From Haloechinothrix halophila YIM 93223 (lineage in GTDB: Bacteria > Actinomycetota > Actinomycetes > Mycobacteriales > Pseudonocardiaceae), in the NCBI RefSeq assembly GCF_000504245.1, contig NZ_KI632509.1, positions 248,001-312,000 on the forward strand: 64,000 nt of DNA. The letters run 5' to 3'. The notes beneath the pieces are model-generated. The model worked only from the letters and a program-made list of their open reading frames with translations. It was not told the origin of the DNA and made no database searches. Of the stretch, positions 45,656 to 54,532 are shown in pieces. The stretch's first letter is position 1; the number at the start of each line of letters is the position of its first letter. Made by a program: the position numbers and the translations under genes.

Positions 45656-46705
45656 TCACTGTGATGGGACGTGCTCGTTCGTCGAGGGCAGCGCGACCTT
45701 GCGCAGCAGTGCCGACAACGAGCGGCCGTCAATGACAGGACGCAACGCCCTGCCCTGGACATAGTCCTCGAACGCCTCGCGGGTCGACCAACGAGGCGCG
45801 TAGCCGAACTCCCGCTTCAGCAAGTTCGTGTCAACGACCCTGCCGAAATTGAGCAGCTTGAGTTGATCACGGGAGAAGTCGACCAAGTTGGCGCCGCGAA
45901 GCAGCCTGCTCACCGACGGCAACGCCGGCATTGGCAGCGGCAACTCTGCCCTGCCTGCCAGCCGGACGGCCTGCGACAGCGCGAGCACGCCATCGCCGCC
46001 GACGTTGAACACGCCGGGCTTCTCGCGCACCGTCGCTAGTTCAAGGACGCTCAATGCGTCGCTGGAATGCACCAATTGCATGCGCGCGTCGTAGCCGAGC
46101 ACGGTCGGCACGACGGGCATCGCGAAGTAGCGCGTGGTCACCGTGTCGACCTCGGGGCCGATCATGCTGGTGAACCGCGCGACCGTAACCGTAATGTCCG
46201 GCCTGCGACGTTGCAGGCCGCGGACATAACCCTCCATCTCGACGGCGTCGGAGGCGAAACCTTTCGGCGACACCGCCATCAGCGGCGAGTCCTCAGTGAA
46301 CACCGCTGGCGAGCGGGCGCTCGCGCCATAGACGGCAGCCGTCGACTTCACCACGAGCTTGCGCACCAACGGCGAACGCTGGCACGCGGCGAGCAGCCGC
46401 ATGGTGCCGATGACGTTCATCTCCTTGACCGGCGTGCGGCGAGCCGGCCCAGGCGGGTGCGCTGTCGTCGAGGCGTGCACCACCGTGTCGACCTTCGCGG
46501 CGCTGATGATCTTGGCGATCAACGGGTTGCGAATGTCCGCCCTGACGAACTCCGCATTGCCCATGCGCGCGATGATCCGTTTCGGGGGCGGGCTGGTGTC
46601 GACGCCGATGACCCGCTCGAAATCCGGATTGTTGCCAAGCCGTGCGAGTAACTTGCCACCGAGTTCCCCCGAGACCCCGGTAACCAGCACGATATTCGAC
46701 GGCAT
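45656..46705 (-). CDS. NAD-dependent epimerase/dehydratase family protein (short-chain fold)
   Basis: A 349-residue extended SDR. The NAD-binding motif is VLVTGVSGELGGKLLARL, followed by RADIRNP and VVHASTTAHPPG. The catalytic region reads VKSTAAVYGAS...SPKGFASDAVEMEGYV, in which a classical YxxxK pair is not obvious, so the catalytic mechanism is uncertain. It equals mycobacterial Rv0501 (called GalE2). ATG with GGGAG close upstream. A transcript likely continues into the acyltransferase gene. Confidence 0.8.
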   Translation of the reverse strand: MPSNIVLVTGVSGELGGKLLARLGNNPDFERVIGVDTSPPPKRIIARMGNAEFVRADIRNPLIAKIISAAKVDTVVHASTTAHPPGPARRTPVKEMNVIGTMRLLAACQRSPLVRKLVVKSTAAVYGASARSPAVFTEDSPLMAVSPKGFASDAVEMEGYVRGLQRRRPDITVTVARFTSMIGPEVDTVTTRYFAMPVVPTVLGYDARMQLVHSSDALSVLELATVREKPGVFNVGGDGVLALSQAVRLAGRAELPLPMPALPSVSRLLRGANLVDFSRDQLKLLNFGRVVDTNLLKREFGYAPRWSTREAFEDYVQGRALRPVIDGRSLSALLRKVALPSTNEHVPSQ

Positions 46706-46793
46706 GGGTCTCCCTTACAAGCGAGATTGAAGATCGCGGGTCGCGTCACCGATGCGGGGTCCTGGCACTTGACGCAGTCGTGATCCTACCGCG

Positions 46794-46823
46794 TACATAG
46801 CCGTTATCGGAGGTCGCTAACAA
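46794..46823 (-). promoter_or_regulatory. Putative promoter for the epimerase-acyltransferase pair
   Basis: TTGTTA and TATGTA are separated by 18 bp on the minus strand, about 90 bp upstream of the epimerase ATG. A TAGGAT motif ten bases further could be an alternative -10. Motif-based only. Confidence 0.35.
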
Positions 46824-46876
46824 GCTGTTAACCCGCGAGCGGGAATCTCGCCACGGAGACCACCCGGATGGCCGCA

Positions 46877-46899
46877 GAGCGTCCACAATGTGGACGCTC
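46877..46899 (-). terminator. Terminator after the bS22 gene
   Basis: GAGCGTCCACA and TGTGGACGCTC pair perfectly over 11 bp with a one-base centre, with outer CCACCC/GGGTGG pairing extending it. It lies about 50 bp after the bS22 stop and before the epimerase promoter. Confidence 0.75.
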
Positions 46900-46946
46900 C
46901 GGCGGGTGGTGGAAGTCTGCCCGCGCTCAGGCGCGGGGAATGTGGG

Positions 46947-47048
46947 TTACTTGCCCTGCTTACGCCGCTGGACGCGCGTCCTCCGCAACAGTTTGCGGTG
47001 CTTCTTCTTCGACATGCGCTTACGACGCTTCTTGATCACAGAGCCCAC
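46947..47048 (-). CDS. 30S ribosomal protein bS22 (AURKAIP1/COX24 domain, 33 residues)
   Basis: A tiny, very basic protein: starts [16 protein letters not shown] and ends RVQRRKQGK. It is nearly the same as the 33-residue actinobacterial protein (Rv0500B) seen in mycobacterial ribosome structures as bS22. The GTG start has AGGAG five or six bases upstream. It follows the HTH gene on the same strand, as in other actinobacteria, and is followed by a strong hairpin. Confidence 0.9.
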   Translation of the reverse strand: MGSVIKKRRKRMSKKKHRKLLRRTRVQRRKQGK

Positions 47049-47185
47049 GGGTGCTCCTAACACTGCGGCTACGGTTGCGGAACTAGGCCGACGGATATCA
47101 CGTGGCCGACCAGCGGCGTGCCAGATTACCCGCAGTTCATCGCCCGGCGAGCAGCGGGTATGGCTACACCGGACGCGGCGGTCTT

Positions 47186-47398
47186 TCAGCCGACGTCGAA
47201 GTAGGCGCTCTCCAGGTAGTCGTGCACGGCTTTCTCCGGCACCCGGAACGACTTGCCGACCCGCAGGGCTGGCAGCTCGCCCGAGTGAACGAGCCGGTAG
47301 ACGGTCATCTTCGACACCCGCATCAGCGAGGCCACCTCGGCCACCGTGAGGAACTGGACCTGCCCGGCGGCGGGCAGGTTATCGGAGTTGTGCGGCAT
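47186..47398 (-). CDS. Excisionase/BldC-type helix-turn-helix protein
   Basis: A 70-residue DNA-binding protein with [47 protein letters not shown], a MerR/Xis-like winged HTH. It equals mycobacterial Rv0500A by position upstream of bS22. No recombinase is nearby, so a transcriptional role is likelier than excision. The second BldC-type small regulator in this window. No strong ribosome-binding site is visible. Confidence 0.88.
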   Translation of the reverse strand: MPHNSDNLPAAGQVQFLTVAEVASLMRVSKMTVYRLVHSGELPALRVGKSFRVPEKAVHDYLESAYFDVG

Positions 47399-47620
47399 GG
47401 TTCACCGTGCCCTTGATCATCCGGCACGTGTCGCGCCACCGGGCTTCCCCACCGGGTGGTACGGACACGTACACGTGCGTATGTCCGAGCCTAACGGGAC
47501 GGGTGTGGCAATAGCGACGCGTGAAGCCAAGTTCGCACTCAAGTTGCAACGATCGTGGGCGTTTCGCTACCGCTCGGGTACCACTTGATGTGGTATTAGG
47601 CACCGTCTCCAACGAGCTGA

Positions 47621-47646
47621 CCCGCCCGATTCGGATGTCGGGCGGG
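47621..47646 (-). terminator. proC terminator
   Basis: CCCGCCCGA and TCGGGCGGG pair perfectly around an eight-base loop, 25 bp after the proC stop. The rest of the 272-bp gap (47399-47670) shows nothing else recognisable beyond the HTH gene promoter region. Confidence 0.75.
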
Positions 47647-47670
47647 AGCCTCGCGACCCTGGGGCGCGGC

Positions 47671-48537
47671 TTACTCGTGCGCCTTGCCGAGTTCCACCGC
47701 GCGGTCCCTCGCGGCCTCGATCGCGGCGAGCAACGCCGCCCGGACGCCGTGTTTCTCCAGCTCACGGATGGCGTTGATCGTGGTGCCCGCTGGGGACGTC
47801 ACGGCTTCGCGCAGGATGACCGGGTGCGTGTCGGAGTCCGAGAGCATCTTGGCCGAGCCGACCGCCGACTGGATGATCAGCTTCTCCGCGATAGCGCGCG
47901 GCAGCCCAAGCAAGATGCCCGCGTCGATCATGGCTTCGACCAGGTAGAAGAAGTACGCCGGGCCGGAGCCCGACAGCGCCGTCACCGCGTTGAGCTGCGA
48001 CTCCGGCAGCTCAACGACCTGCCCCACGCAGGACAGCATCTTCTCGACCGTCGCCATGTGGTCCGGTGTCGCGTACGCGCCGGCGGAGATCGCGCTCATC
48101 GCCTCACCGACGACCATCGGTGTGTTCGGCATGACCCGCACCACCGGGACGTCACCGAGCCGGTTCTCGAACAACGTCGTCGACAGGCCAGCGCACAGCG
48201 TCACAACCAGCTTGCCCGGCGTCATCAGCGGCCGGAGCTTCTCCAGCAGCGGCTCGATATCCTGCGGTTTGACGGCGACGACCAAGACGTCGGCGCGCTC
48301 GGCCGCCTCCTCGATCTCGACGCTCCGGATGCCATAGGCGTCGGTCAGCTCGGCGGAGCGTTCCGGGTGTCGCTCGGTGAACAGCAGCTCATCGGCGGTG
48401 TGCCCGCCGTGCAGCAGGCCGGACATCAACGCCTCGCCGATCTTGCCAGCCCCGAGTACAGCGATCACGGGCTTGACCTGGTCGTCGTGCGCGGTGCCGG
48501 ACGTGGCGAGGTTGTCGGACTTGTCGAACGCAGCCAT
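47671..48537 (-). CDS. proC: Pyrroline-5-carboxylate reductase
   Basis: Reduces pyrroline-5-carboxylate to proline. The 288 residues include an N-terminal extension of about 22, the NADPH-binding VIAVLGAGKIGEALMSGL, VVAVKPQDIEPLL, VVRVMPNTPMVVGE, and the C-terminal dimer/active region TALSGSGPAYFFYLVEAM...REAVTSPAGTTINAI. It is followed by its own terminator. The proline dehydrogenase gene lies 1 kb upstream on the same strand. Confidence 0.96.
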   Translation of the reverse strand: MAAFDKSDNLATSGTAHDDQVKPVIAVLGAGKIGEALMSGLLHGGHTADELLFTERHPERSAELTDAYGIRSVEIEEAAERADVLVVAVKPQDIEPLLEKLRPLMTPGKLVVTLCAGLSTTLFENRLGDVPVVRVMPNTPMVVGEAMSAISAGAYATPDHMATVEKMLSCVGQVVELPESQLNAVTALSGSGPAYFFYLVEAMIDAGILLGLPRAIAEKLIIQSAVGSAKMLSDSDTHPVILREAVTSPAGTTINAIRELEKHGVRAALLAAIEAARDRAVELGKAHE

Positions 48538-48655
48538 GGGCTAAGCGTGCCAGACGCCGAACGGCGAGGCTGGTCAGGAGGGCGGGTGGGTGTCCGGCGG
48601 CACGTGTGGGCGCCGTCGCGCCGGTTCTCCAGGGCCAGAGTGGCGTCCGCGTCCC

Positions 48656-49507
48656 TTAACGCCCCGGAGTCACCGCCAGCTGGCGCATCTGGCACACCAA
48701 CTGCCCCGCGGCGTCGATCACCGTCGCGTCGGAGTCGAACCACGGGCGGCTCACCGCGCGGGAATCGACGTGCACCCGGAGCCACCCCGGCGCGGGACGC
48801 GCGCGGACCAGCGCCGTCAACTGCACCGGCGGCGCGAACCCGCCGTGGCCGAGATTGGACGGCACCGGCGGGCTGACATCCCCAGCGAGCAGCGCGAAGT
48901 AGACGTCGGTCGGCCCGGACTTCGGCCGCACCCACAACCGCAGCCGCAGTCGGGGCACCTTCGCGTTGCCCGCCGTGACGGGCGGCCGCCGACCGGCGAG
49001 GAACAGCGCGGTACTGGCGTCCAGCCTGACCTCACAACCCTCCGTCAGCCGGGCGCCATCGCCGGACTGCGTCTTGCTCAGCGCGATGGCGTTGCTCGGG
49101 GGTTCCGCGGGCATCACCGGCAGCTCGGACCACACCGATCGCTGCCAAGGCAGCCTGCTGATCATCACGGTCGCTTCGACGCAACAGCGGCCGCGCTGTT
49201 CAAGCCGCACCCCGACCACCGTCAGCTGACCGCCTGCCTTGCGGACGTCGGTCCGCAGCAGCGCGGGCCCGAGACTGGCCGCGCGCAGGAACTCGACGCT
49301 GATCGAGATCGGGTCGGATGCCAGTTCGGCGTGCTCGGACACCACAGTGACCGCCGCGCGTGCCATCAGCGCGACGAGGAAACCGGCGTGCGGGTGGCCG
49401 CCGACCGACCACTCCGGCCGCAGGGTCGTCGTGAACGTGCCGTCGCCCAGCGAGCGCGGCACACTCGCGGCGCCGAACGGCACCGCCTGTTCGGCCACTG
49501 CCTTCAC
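48656..49507 (-). CDS. Thioesterase-like (double hotdog) family protein
   Basis: A 283-residue protein with PEWSVGGHPHAGFLVALMARAA at the start of a first hotdog domain, SISVEFLRAASLGPALLRTDV as its second strand pair, and a second hotdog near the C-terminus (PWFDSDATVIDAAGQLVCQMRQ). This resembles TesB-type acyl-CoA thioesterases and mycobacterial Rv0499. Substrate not predictable. Start GTG. It follows the proline dehydrogenase gene by 25 bp. Confidence 0.75.
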   Translation of the reverse strand: MKAVAEQAVPFGAASVPRSLGDGTFTTTLRPEWSVGGHPHAGFLVALMARAAVTVVSEHAELASDPISISVEFLRAASLGPALLRTDVRKAGGQLTVVGVRLEQRGRCCVEATVMISRLPWQRSVWSELPVMPAEPPSNAIALSKTQSGDGARLTEGCEVRLDASTALFLAGRRPPVTAGNAKVPRLRLRLWVRPKSGPTDVYFALLAGDVSPPVPSNLGHGGFAPPVQLTALVRARPAPGWLRVHVDSRAVSRPWFDSDATVIDAAGQLVCQMRQLAVTPGR

Positions 49508-49532
49508 AAAATCACTCCCGGATGGAGCGCGA

Positions 49533-50468
49533 TCATGAACGGGTCACCACCGACCGCAGGAAGAATGTCGTGTTTGCTGGGCGTTCGGCGAGCCTGCGCA
49601 TCAGATACCCATACCACTGTTCGCCGTACGGCACATAGACCCGCACGTTCTGTCCCGCGTCAGAAAGTCGTACCTGTTCGTCCGGACGGACCCCGTAAAG
49701 TAGCTGGAATTCGTAGCCGTCGCGCGGCACGCCGTGCGCCGCTGCCCTGTCCCTGACCAGCTCGATCAGCCGAGGATCGTGCGTACCGAACATCGCGTAC
49801 GCTCCCCCGGCGAACAACGCGTTGGCACACCGGACGAAAGCGAGATCGACGTCGTGACTGTGGGAAAAAGCCACATTGTGCGGCTCGGCGTACGCACCTT
49901 TGACTAATCGCACCCGCGAGCCTGGCACGGCAAGCGCGGCGACGTCGTCCTCGGTGCGGAGCAGGTACGACTGGAGCACCGCGCCGACGTCGGGCCAGGG
50001 CTTGCGCAGCTCGGCCACCGCGTCCAGCGTGTCGTCCGTGGTGGTGTGGTCCTCCATGTCCACGGTGACCGTGGTGCCGCATTGTTCGGCCGCCGCACAG
50101 ATCCGGAAGGCATTGTCGACGGCGAGCCGCTGGCTGACCCGCTGCCCCAGCGCGGACAGCTTCACGCTCACCTCAGCGAAGGCGGCGAGCCCCGCGTCGT
50201 GCAGCCGGTCCAGCACGGTCAGATACGCCTGCACGATGCGCTCAGCCTGCGCCGCGTCGTGAGTGTCCTCGCCCAGGTAGTCCAACGTCGCGTACCGTCC
50301 GGTCTCGGCGAGTGCGGCGACGGCGTTGATCGCGTCGTCCACGCTCTCACCAGCGACGAACCGGTCGACCATGGCGCGCGTGCCCGGCGCCGTCGTGATC
50401 ATCTTTCGGACAGCGTCGCTACCTGCGGCAGCGAGAATGATCGAACGCAGCGGGTTCACGGTGAGCAC
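49533..50468 (-). CDS. Proline dehydrogenase (monofunctional)
   Basis: FAD-dependent oxidation of proline to pyrroline-5-carboxylate, feeding electrons to quinone. About 311 residues in a TIM-barrel. Motifs are SVKLSALGQRVS, VDMEDHTTTDDTLD, RLVKGAYAEPHNVAF and the substrate-arginine motif YGYLMRRLAERPANTTF near the C-terminus. GTG at 50468 matches the usual family start (then NPLRSIILAAAGSDAVRKM). Not part of the mycobacterial gene order at this place, so it was added between the isomerase-like and thioesterase-like genes. Confidence 0.92.
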   Translation of the reverse strand: MLTVNPLRSIILAAAGSDAVRKMITTAPGTRAMVDRFVAGESVDDAINAVAALAETGRYATLDYLGEDTHDAAQAERIVQAYLTVLDRLHDAGLAAFAEVSVKLSALGQRVSQRLAVDNAFRICAAAEQCGTTVTVDMEDHTTTDDTLDAVAELRKPWPDVGAVLQSYLLRTEDDVAALAVPGSRVRLVKGAYAEPHNVAFSHSHDVDLAFVRCANALFAGGAYAMFGTHDPRLIELVRDRAAAHGVPRDGYEFQLLYGVRPDEQVRLSDAGQNVRVYVPYGEQWYGYLMRRLAERPANTTFFLRSVVTRS

Positions 50469-50577
50469 GATACGACGATCACCCGGTATGTCGCCGCTCA
50501 AGAGTCGCTGGACGTACCGGCGAGTCACCGGCCCAGCGCGCGTCGCGGCCCGGCCAGCCACACCGGAGCGCGGTCAG

Positions 50578-51411
50578 TTACTGGCCGAGGTGCAACCGCG
50601 CGAACAGCAGCGACTCGGCAAGCAACCGCGCGCGGTCAGCCGAGTTCCGCGCGCTGCGGGTGTTGACCTCGAGCACGACCTGGCCGTCGAAATCCTGCGC
50701 GACCAGCTTCTCCAGGATCTCCGCGCACGGCTGGGTGCCCTTGCCTGGCACGAGGTGCTCGTCCTTCGGCAGTCCCGTGCCGTCAGCGAGGTGCAGGTGC
50801 GTCAGATTCGGCCCCATCCGATCCGCGAGATCGAAGGCGTCCATCCCGGCTGCGGCGGTGTGCGACAGGTCAAGGGTGTAGTGCGCGTAGCCGACGTCGG
50901 TGGGGTCGATCGATGGCCGGAACGCCGATACCCTGCGGTTTCGGTCGCCCACCGGCGGCTTCACCTTGAACATGTTCTCCACGGCCACCTCGACGCCGCT
51001 GGCCTCCTCCAGCTCGGCGACCAGGTCGGGGAAGGCGTCGGCATAGCGGCGCTGCCACCGGAACGGCGGGTGGACGACGACGGTGCGCGCACCAAGTTCG
51101 AGCGCGGCGTCGACGGTCCTGCGCAGCCGCACCTCGGGGTCAGGCGACCAGATCCGCTGCGTAATGAGCAGGGACGGCGAGTGCACCGACAGCACAGGGA
51201 CGCCGGTCTTCTCCGACAGCCACTTCAACGCCGAGACGTCCTGGCTGATCGAGTCGGCCCACACCATGACCTCGACGCCGTCGTAGCCAAGCTCAGCAGC
51301 CAGCTCGAACCCCGCGTTGGCGCGCAGCGGCCACACCGACGCCGTGGACAACCCAACCGGAACGCGCTTGATCGTTCCCCACGGTGTTTCGTTCAAGTAC
51401 CTACGTCCCAC
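50578..51411 (-). CDS. Sugar phosphate isomerase/epimerase family (AP endonuclease 2 fold) protein
   Basis: A 277-residue TIM-barrel protein. Metal-site motifs are spread through VHSPSLLI, VVHPPFRWQRRYAD, VAVENMFKVKPP, YTLDLSHTAAAG, HLHLADG and VVLEVNTRSA. It equals mycobacterial Rv0498. The substrate is unknown. The GTG start directly follows the stop of the upstream membrane-protein gene (TGAGTG), so the two are probably coupled. Confidence 0.82.
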   Translation of the reverse strand: MGRRYLNETPWGTIKRVPVGLSTASVWPLRANAGFELAAELGYDGVEVMVWADSISQDVSALKWLSEKTGVPVLSVHSPSLLITQRIWSPDPEVRLRRTVDAALELGARTVVVHPPFRWQRRYADAFPDLVAELEEASGVEVAVENMFKVKPPVGDRNRRVSAFRPSIDPTDVGYAHYTLDLSHTAAAGMDAFDLADRMGPNLTHLHLADGTGLPKDEHLVPGKGTQPCAEILEKLVAQDFDGQVVLEVNTRSARNSADRARLLAESLLFARLHLGQ

Positions 51412-52602
51412 TCATTTATCAAGCAAGAGCAGCGCGGCGGGTGACACCGTGACCACGACGCCAACCAGCACGGCGAGCACCGTCGTCTGCATGTCCTCCG
51501 CCTTGCGGATCTTGCGCACGATCCACACCAGGCCAACGACGACGGCCAGCGCCGCGACAAGCGCGGCGGCGGGGATCTGCATCCACAACCAGTTGAACAG
51601 CAGCCACACGCCAGCACCGCCGACGACGCCGAGGGTGAGCTGCGCGGCGACCGCCAGCCACTCCTTGCCGTGCGTCTCAGGTTCGTCGTCGGCGTCGAAC
51701 CGCTCGACATCGGCCTTCGCGTCCGGCGGACCGACGGAGGCGATCACTCCCGTCGGGGCGCGTCCATCGGGATCACCGGGGATGGGCGGGCCGTCGACAT
51801 CCCTCTGGTAGCCGAGTGGGTAGTCGGCCGGGTAGTCGTCCTCGTAGTCCTCGACGAAGCCGTAGGGGTCATCATGCTCGGCGGCGCCGGGGTAGCCGGG
51901 CGGGTAGCCCTGGTAGTCCTCGTCGTACTCGTCGTACTCGTAATCGTCCTGGAAGTCCTGGTAGACGGGATAACCGCCCTGGTAGTCCTCCTGGAAATCC
52001 TCGTAGCCGTAGGCGTCCTCCACCGGCGCGTCGACGGCGGGCATCTGGTCGGTGGCATCCTCGACCGGCGGCCGCTGCCGCGACGCGGCGAAGCCACCCA
52101 GCCGCGCGCCGAGACTCTGCTGCTGTTGCGGCGGCTGCTGCTGAGGTGGTTGCGGTGGCTCCGGCGGTTGCTCCTGCTTCGGCTGTGCCATGGCTGGCCA
52201 CGACGGCGAGCTTGGCGGAGGCACCGTGCGGTTGTAGCCGCTAGCGGGTGGCTGAGGTGGCTGTTGCGGCGGCTGCGGGGCTTGCTGGGGCGCTGGCCGC
52301 ACCGGTGGCGGCTGCGGGGCCCTCGGCTGGGCCGCGTGCGGTGGCGCGGGAGGTTCATCCGGCGAGGCGTGACTGTGCGGACCGCCGTTGCGACGGGTCG
52401 GGGCCGAGTCGGCGTCCGGCTGCTCGCTGTTGATGCGGTCGATGATGGCCTGCGGGGCCGTGGTGGTGAGCTCGTCCTCACCGTCGTCCTGCGCGGCACG
52501 ACGACGATGCCTGCGCGGCGAGTTGGCAGGCTTCGCACCGTGTTGTTCGAGCAACTCCGCGACCGTGCGCCGAGTCGGCTGATCACCGCGTTCTCGCGAC
52601 AT
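51412..52602 (-). CDS. Membrane protein with long low-complexity N-terminus (Rv0497-like)
   Basis: About 396 residues. The N-terminus has RRTVAELLEQHGAKP, then 100 residues rich in Pro and Gln (runs of PPQQP), an acidic Tyr/Asp-rich segment (DYEYDEYDEDYQGYPPGYPG) and, at the C-terminus, three transmembrane helices (WLAVAAQLTLGVVGGAGVWLLF onward) ending LLLLDK. It equals mycobacterial Rv0497 by position between ppx and the isomerase-like gene. Function unknown. ATG at 52635 is an alternative start. Confidence 0.7.
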   Translation of the reverse strand: MSRERGDQPTRRTVAELLEQHGAKPANSPRRHRRRAAQDDGEDELTTTAPQAIIDRINSEQPDADSAPTRRNGGPHSHASPDEPPAPPHAAQPRAPQPPPVRPAPQQAPQPPQQPPQPPASGYNRTVPPPSSPSWPAMAQPKQEQPPEPPQPPQQQPPQQQQSLGARLGGFAASRQRPPVEDATDQMPAVDAPVEDAYGYEDFQEDYQGGYPVYQDFQDDYEYDEYDEDYQGYPPGYPGAAEHDDPYGFVEDYEDDYPADYPLGYQRDVDGPPIPGDPDGRAPTGVIASVGPPDAKADVERFDADDEPETHGKEWLAVAAQLTLGVVGGAGVWLLFNWLWMQIPAAALVAALAVVVGLVWIVRKIRKAEDMQTTVLAVLVGVVVTVSPAALLLLDK

Positions 52603-52657
52603 CCCTTCCACCGTGCCTAGTGCCGATTCCGACATTCAACAGTGTTGCTGACCAGCC

Positions 52658-53632
52658 TCACTGCTTCGAGCTGGCTGGTTGCGTTGTGAGTTCAGTCTGA
52701 TCCTCACCGTTGGCGTGGTCCAGCCTTCGAAGGATGACACCTTCCCGCAACGCCCACGGGCACATTTCCAGTTCCGGCAGTCCCAGCTCCGCCATCGTCG
52801 CCTGTGCGACGAGGGCTCCCCCGACCAACTGGTGCGATCGGCTGCTGCTGACTCCCTCCAACTCGGCGATGTCGGCCGCCGTCATCCGGGAGATGAAGGC
52901 GATCAGCTGCCGCAGCCCGACGTCTGTCAGCACCCTACGCACCCTCGGCCCCGCCGACGACGGGGCGGCCCCCGTCAACCTGGCCAACGAGCGGAACGTC
53001 TTGGACGTAGCGACGACGTGATCAGGCTCGCCATGCTTGGCGACCTGCTTGTGCAGCCCGGACAGCTCCTTCTCCAGCCACGCCGATGTGTCGATCAACT
53101 CGGAGCGCGACGGCGGGTCGTTGCTGAACATCGTGCGGGTGATCGTGCCAGCGCCGAGCGGCAGCGACGCGGCGAAGTCAGGGGCCTCGTCGATGCCCAT
53201 CGCGACCTCGAGCGAGCCACCGCCGATATCGAGTACCAGGAGCATTCCCGCCGACCAGCCGAACCAGCGGCGCGCGGCCAGGAAGGTGAGCTTCGCCTCG
53301 TCGGCGCCGGACAGCACTCGCAGGTCGACGCCGGTCTCCTTGGCCACCCTGCGCAGCATCTTGCCGGAGTTGGTTGCTTCCCGCACCGCTGACGTCGCGA
53401 AGGCCAGCATCTCCTCGCAACCGAGCTTGCCCGCTGCTTTCTTGGCATCGTCGACAGCCCGCACCAGGTCGTCGGCACCGTCCTTGCTCAGCTCCCCCGA
53501 CTTCGTGATGCGCTCGGAGAGCCGGAGCACGGTCTTCTCCGAGTGCATGGGGGTCGGGTGGGCGCCACGGTGCGCGTCGACCACAAGCAGGTGGGTCGTG
53601 TTCGACCCGACGTCAAGTACTCCTAGGCGCAC
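52658..53632 (-). CDS. ppx: Exopolyphosphatase / pppGpp phosphohydrolase family (Ppx1-like)
   Basis: A 324-residue ASKHA-fold phosphatase. Motifs are VLDVGSNTTHLLVVD (phosphate 1), FATSAVREATNSG, LDIGGGSLEVAMG (phosphate 2) and PLGAGTITRTMF. The short form without the C-terminal HD domain is typical of Rv0496, an exopolyphosphatase in mycobacteria. Start GTG. It is followed by the Rv0497-like membrane gene. Confidence 0.9.
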   Translation of the reverse strand: MRLGVLDVGSNTTHLLVVDAHRGAHPTPMHSEKTVLRLSERITKSGELSKDGADDLVRAVDDAKKAAGKLGCEEMLAFATSAVREATNSGKMLRRVAKETGVDLRVLSGADEAKLTFLAARRWFGWSAGMLLVLDIGGGSLEVAMGIDEAPDFAASLPLGAGTITRTMFSNDPPSRSELIDTSAWLEKELSGLHKQVAKHGEPDHVVATSKTFRSLARLTGAAPSSAGPRVRRVLTDVGLRQLIAFISRMTAADIAELEGVSSSRSHQLVGGALVAQATMAELGLPELEMCPWALREGVILRRLDHANGEDQTELTTQPASSKQ

Positions 53633-53833
53633 ACCCAGTCACGTTACCCTGCGCACCCGTCCTGAGCGCACTGTGATCTGCCCGACGTCCGGCAGGGTGC
53701 GGTGAACTACACCCTGGCTGCGCTGGGTGGATGCGCTGGCGATCATCTCTGGTGAATGCCGCCGTCCCGCGCTGAGTGTGGCGAACGACGCTTTCGCCGC
53801 GCCGAACGCGAAGAATACGTCAATATCAACGCA

Positions 53834-54532
53834 TCAGACACCGGACTCGAACTTATAACCGAGGCCGCGCACGGTGACCAGGTAGCGCGGCGAGCCGGGG
53901 TCGGGCTCGATTTTGGCGCGCAGCCGCTTCACGTGGACGTCGAGGGTCTTGGTGTCGCCGACGTAGTCCGCGCCCCAGACCCGGTCGATCAGCTGCGCCC
54001 TTGTGAGCACGCGGCCCGCGTTTCGCAGCAGGTACTCCAGCAGGTCGAACTCCTTCAGCGGCAGCGAGACCTCGTCGCCGCCGACGGTCACCACGTGACG
54101 TTCGATGTCCATCCGCACCGGGCCAGCGGCGAGCACGGCGGGCACGCCGTCGGCCTCACCGCCACCGCCATCGGCCCCGCGCCGCAGCACCGCCCTGATC
54201 CGCGCGATCAACTCCCGCGCGGAGTACGGCTTGGTGACGTAGTCGTCGGCGCCGAGTTCCAGGCCGACGACCTTGTCGATCTCGCTGTCCCGAGCCGTCA
54301 CCATGATCACCGGGACGGCGGCGCGCGCCCGCAGTTGCTTGCACACGTCGGTGCCGCTCATGCCCGGCAACATCAGGTCGAGCAGCACGATGTCGGCGCC
54401 ATTGCGGTCGAAGTCGTCGAGTGCCTCCTGGCCCGTGGTGGCCACTGTCGCCGTGAACCCCTCCTTGCGCAGCAAGAACGTCAGCGGGTCGGCGAACGAC
54501 TCCTCGTCTTCGACGATGAGAACCCTGGTCAC
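53834..54532 (-). CDS. regX3: Phosphate-responsive response regulator RegX3
   Basis: An OmpR/PhoB-type regulator of 232 residues. The receiver domain has VLIVEDEESFADPL, the phosphoacceptor aspartate in DIVLLDLMLPGMSG (about residue 52) and the conserved lysine in DDYVTKPYSARELI. The DNA-binding winged helix ends VTVRGLGYKFESGV. The GTG start at 54532 overlaps the senX3 stop (GTGA) and has GGAGGG upstream. Partner of SenX3, and in mycobacteria needed for phosphate-starvation responses. Confidence 0.95.
   Translation of the reverse strand: MTRVLIVEDEESFADPLTFLLRKEGFTATVATTGQEALDDFDRNGADIVLLDLMLPGMSGTDVCKQLRARAAVPVIMVTARDSEIDKVVGLELGADDYVTKPYSARELIARIRAVLRRGADGGGGEADGVPAVLAAGPVRMDIERHVVTVGGDEVSLPLKEFDLLEYLLRNAGRVLTRAQLIDRVWGADYVGDTKTLDVHVKRLRAKIEPDPGSPRYLVTVRGLGYKFESGV

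Noticed and set aside
47186-47398. Excisionase of an integrated element
   Set aside because: No integrase, att-like repeat or foreign gene block is nearby, and the gene sits in conserved order beside bS22 and proC.
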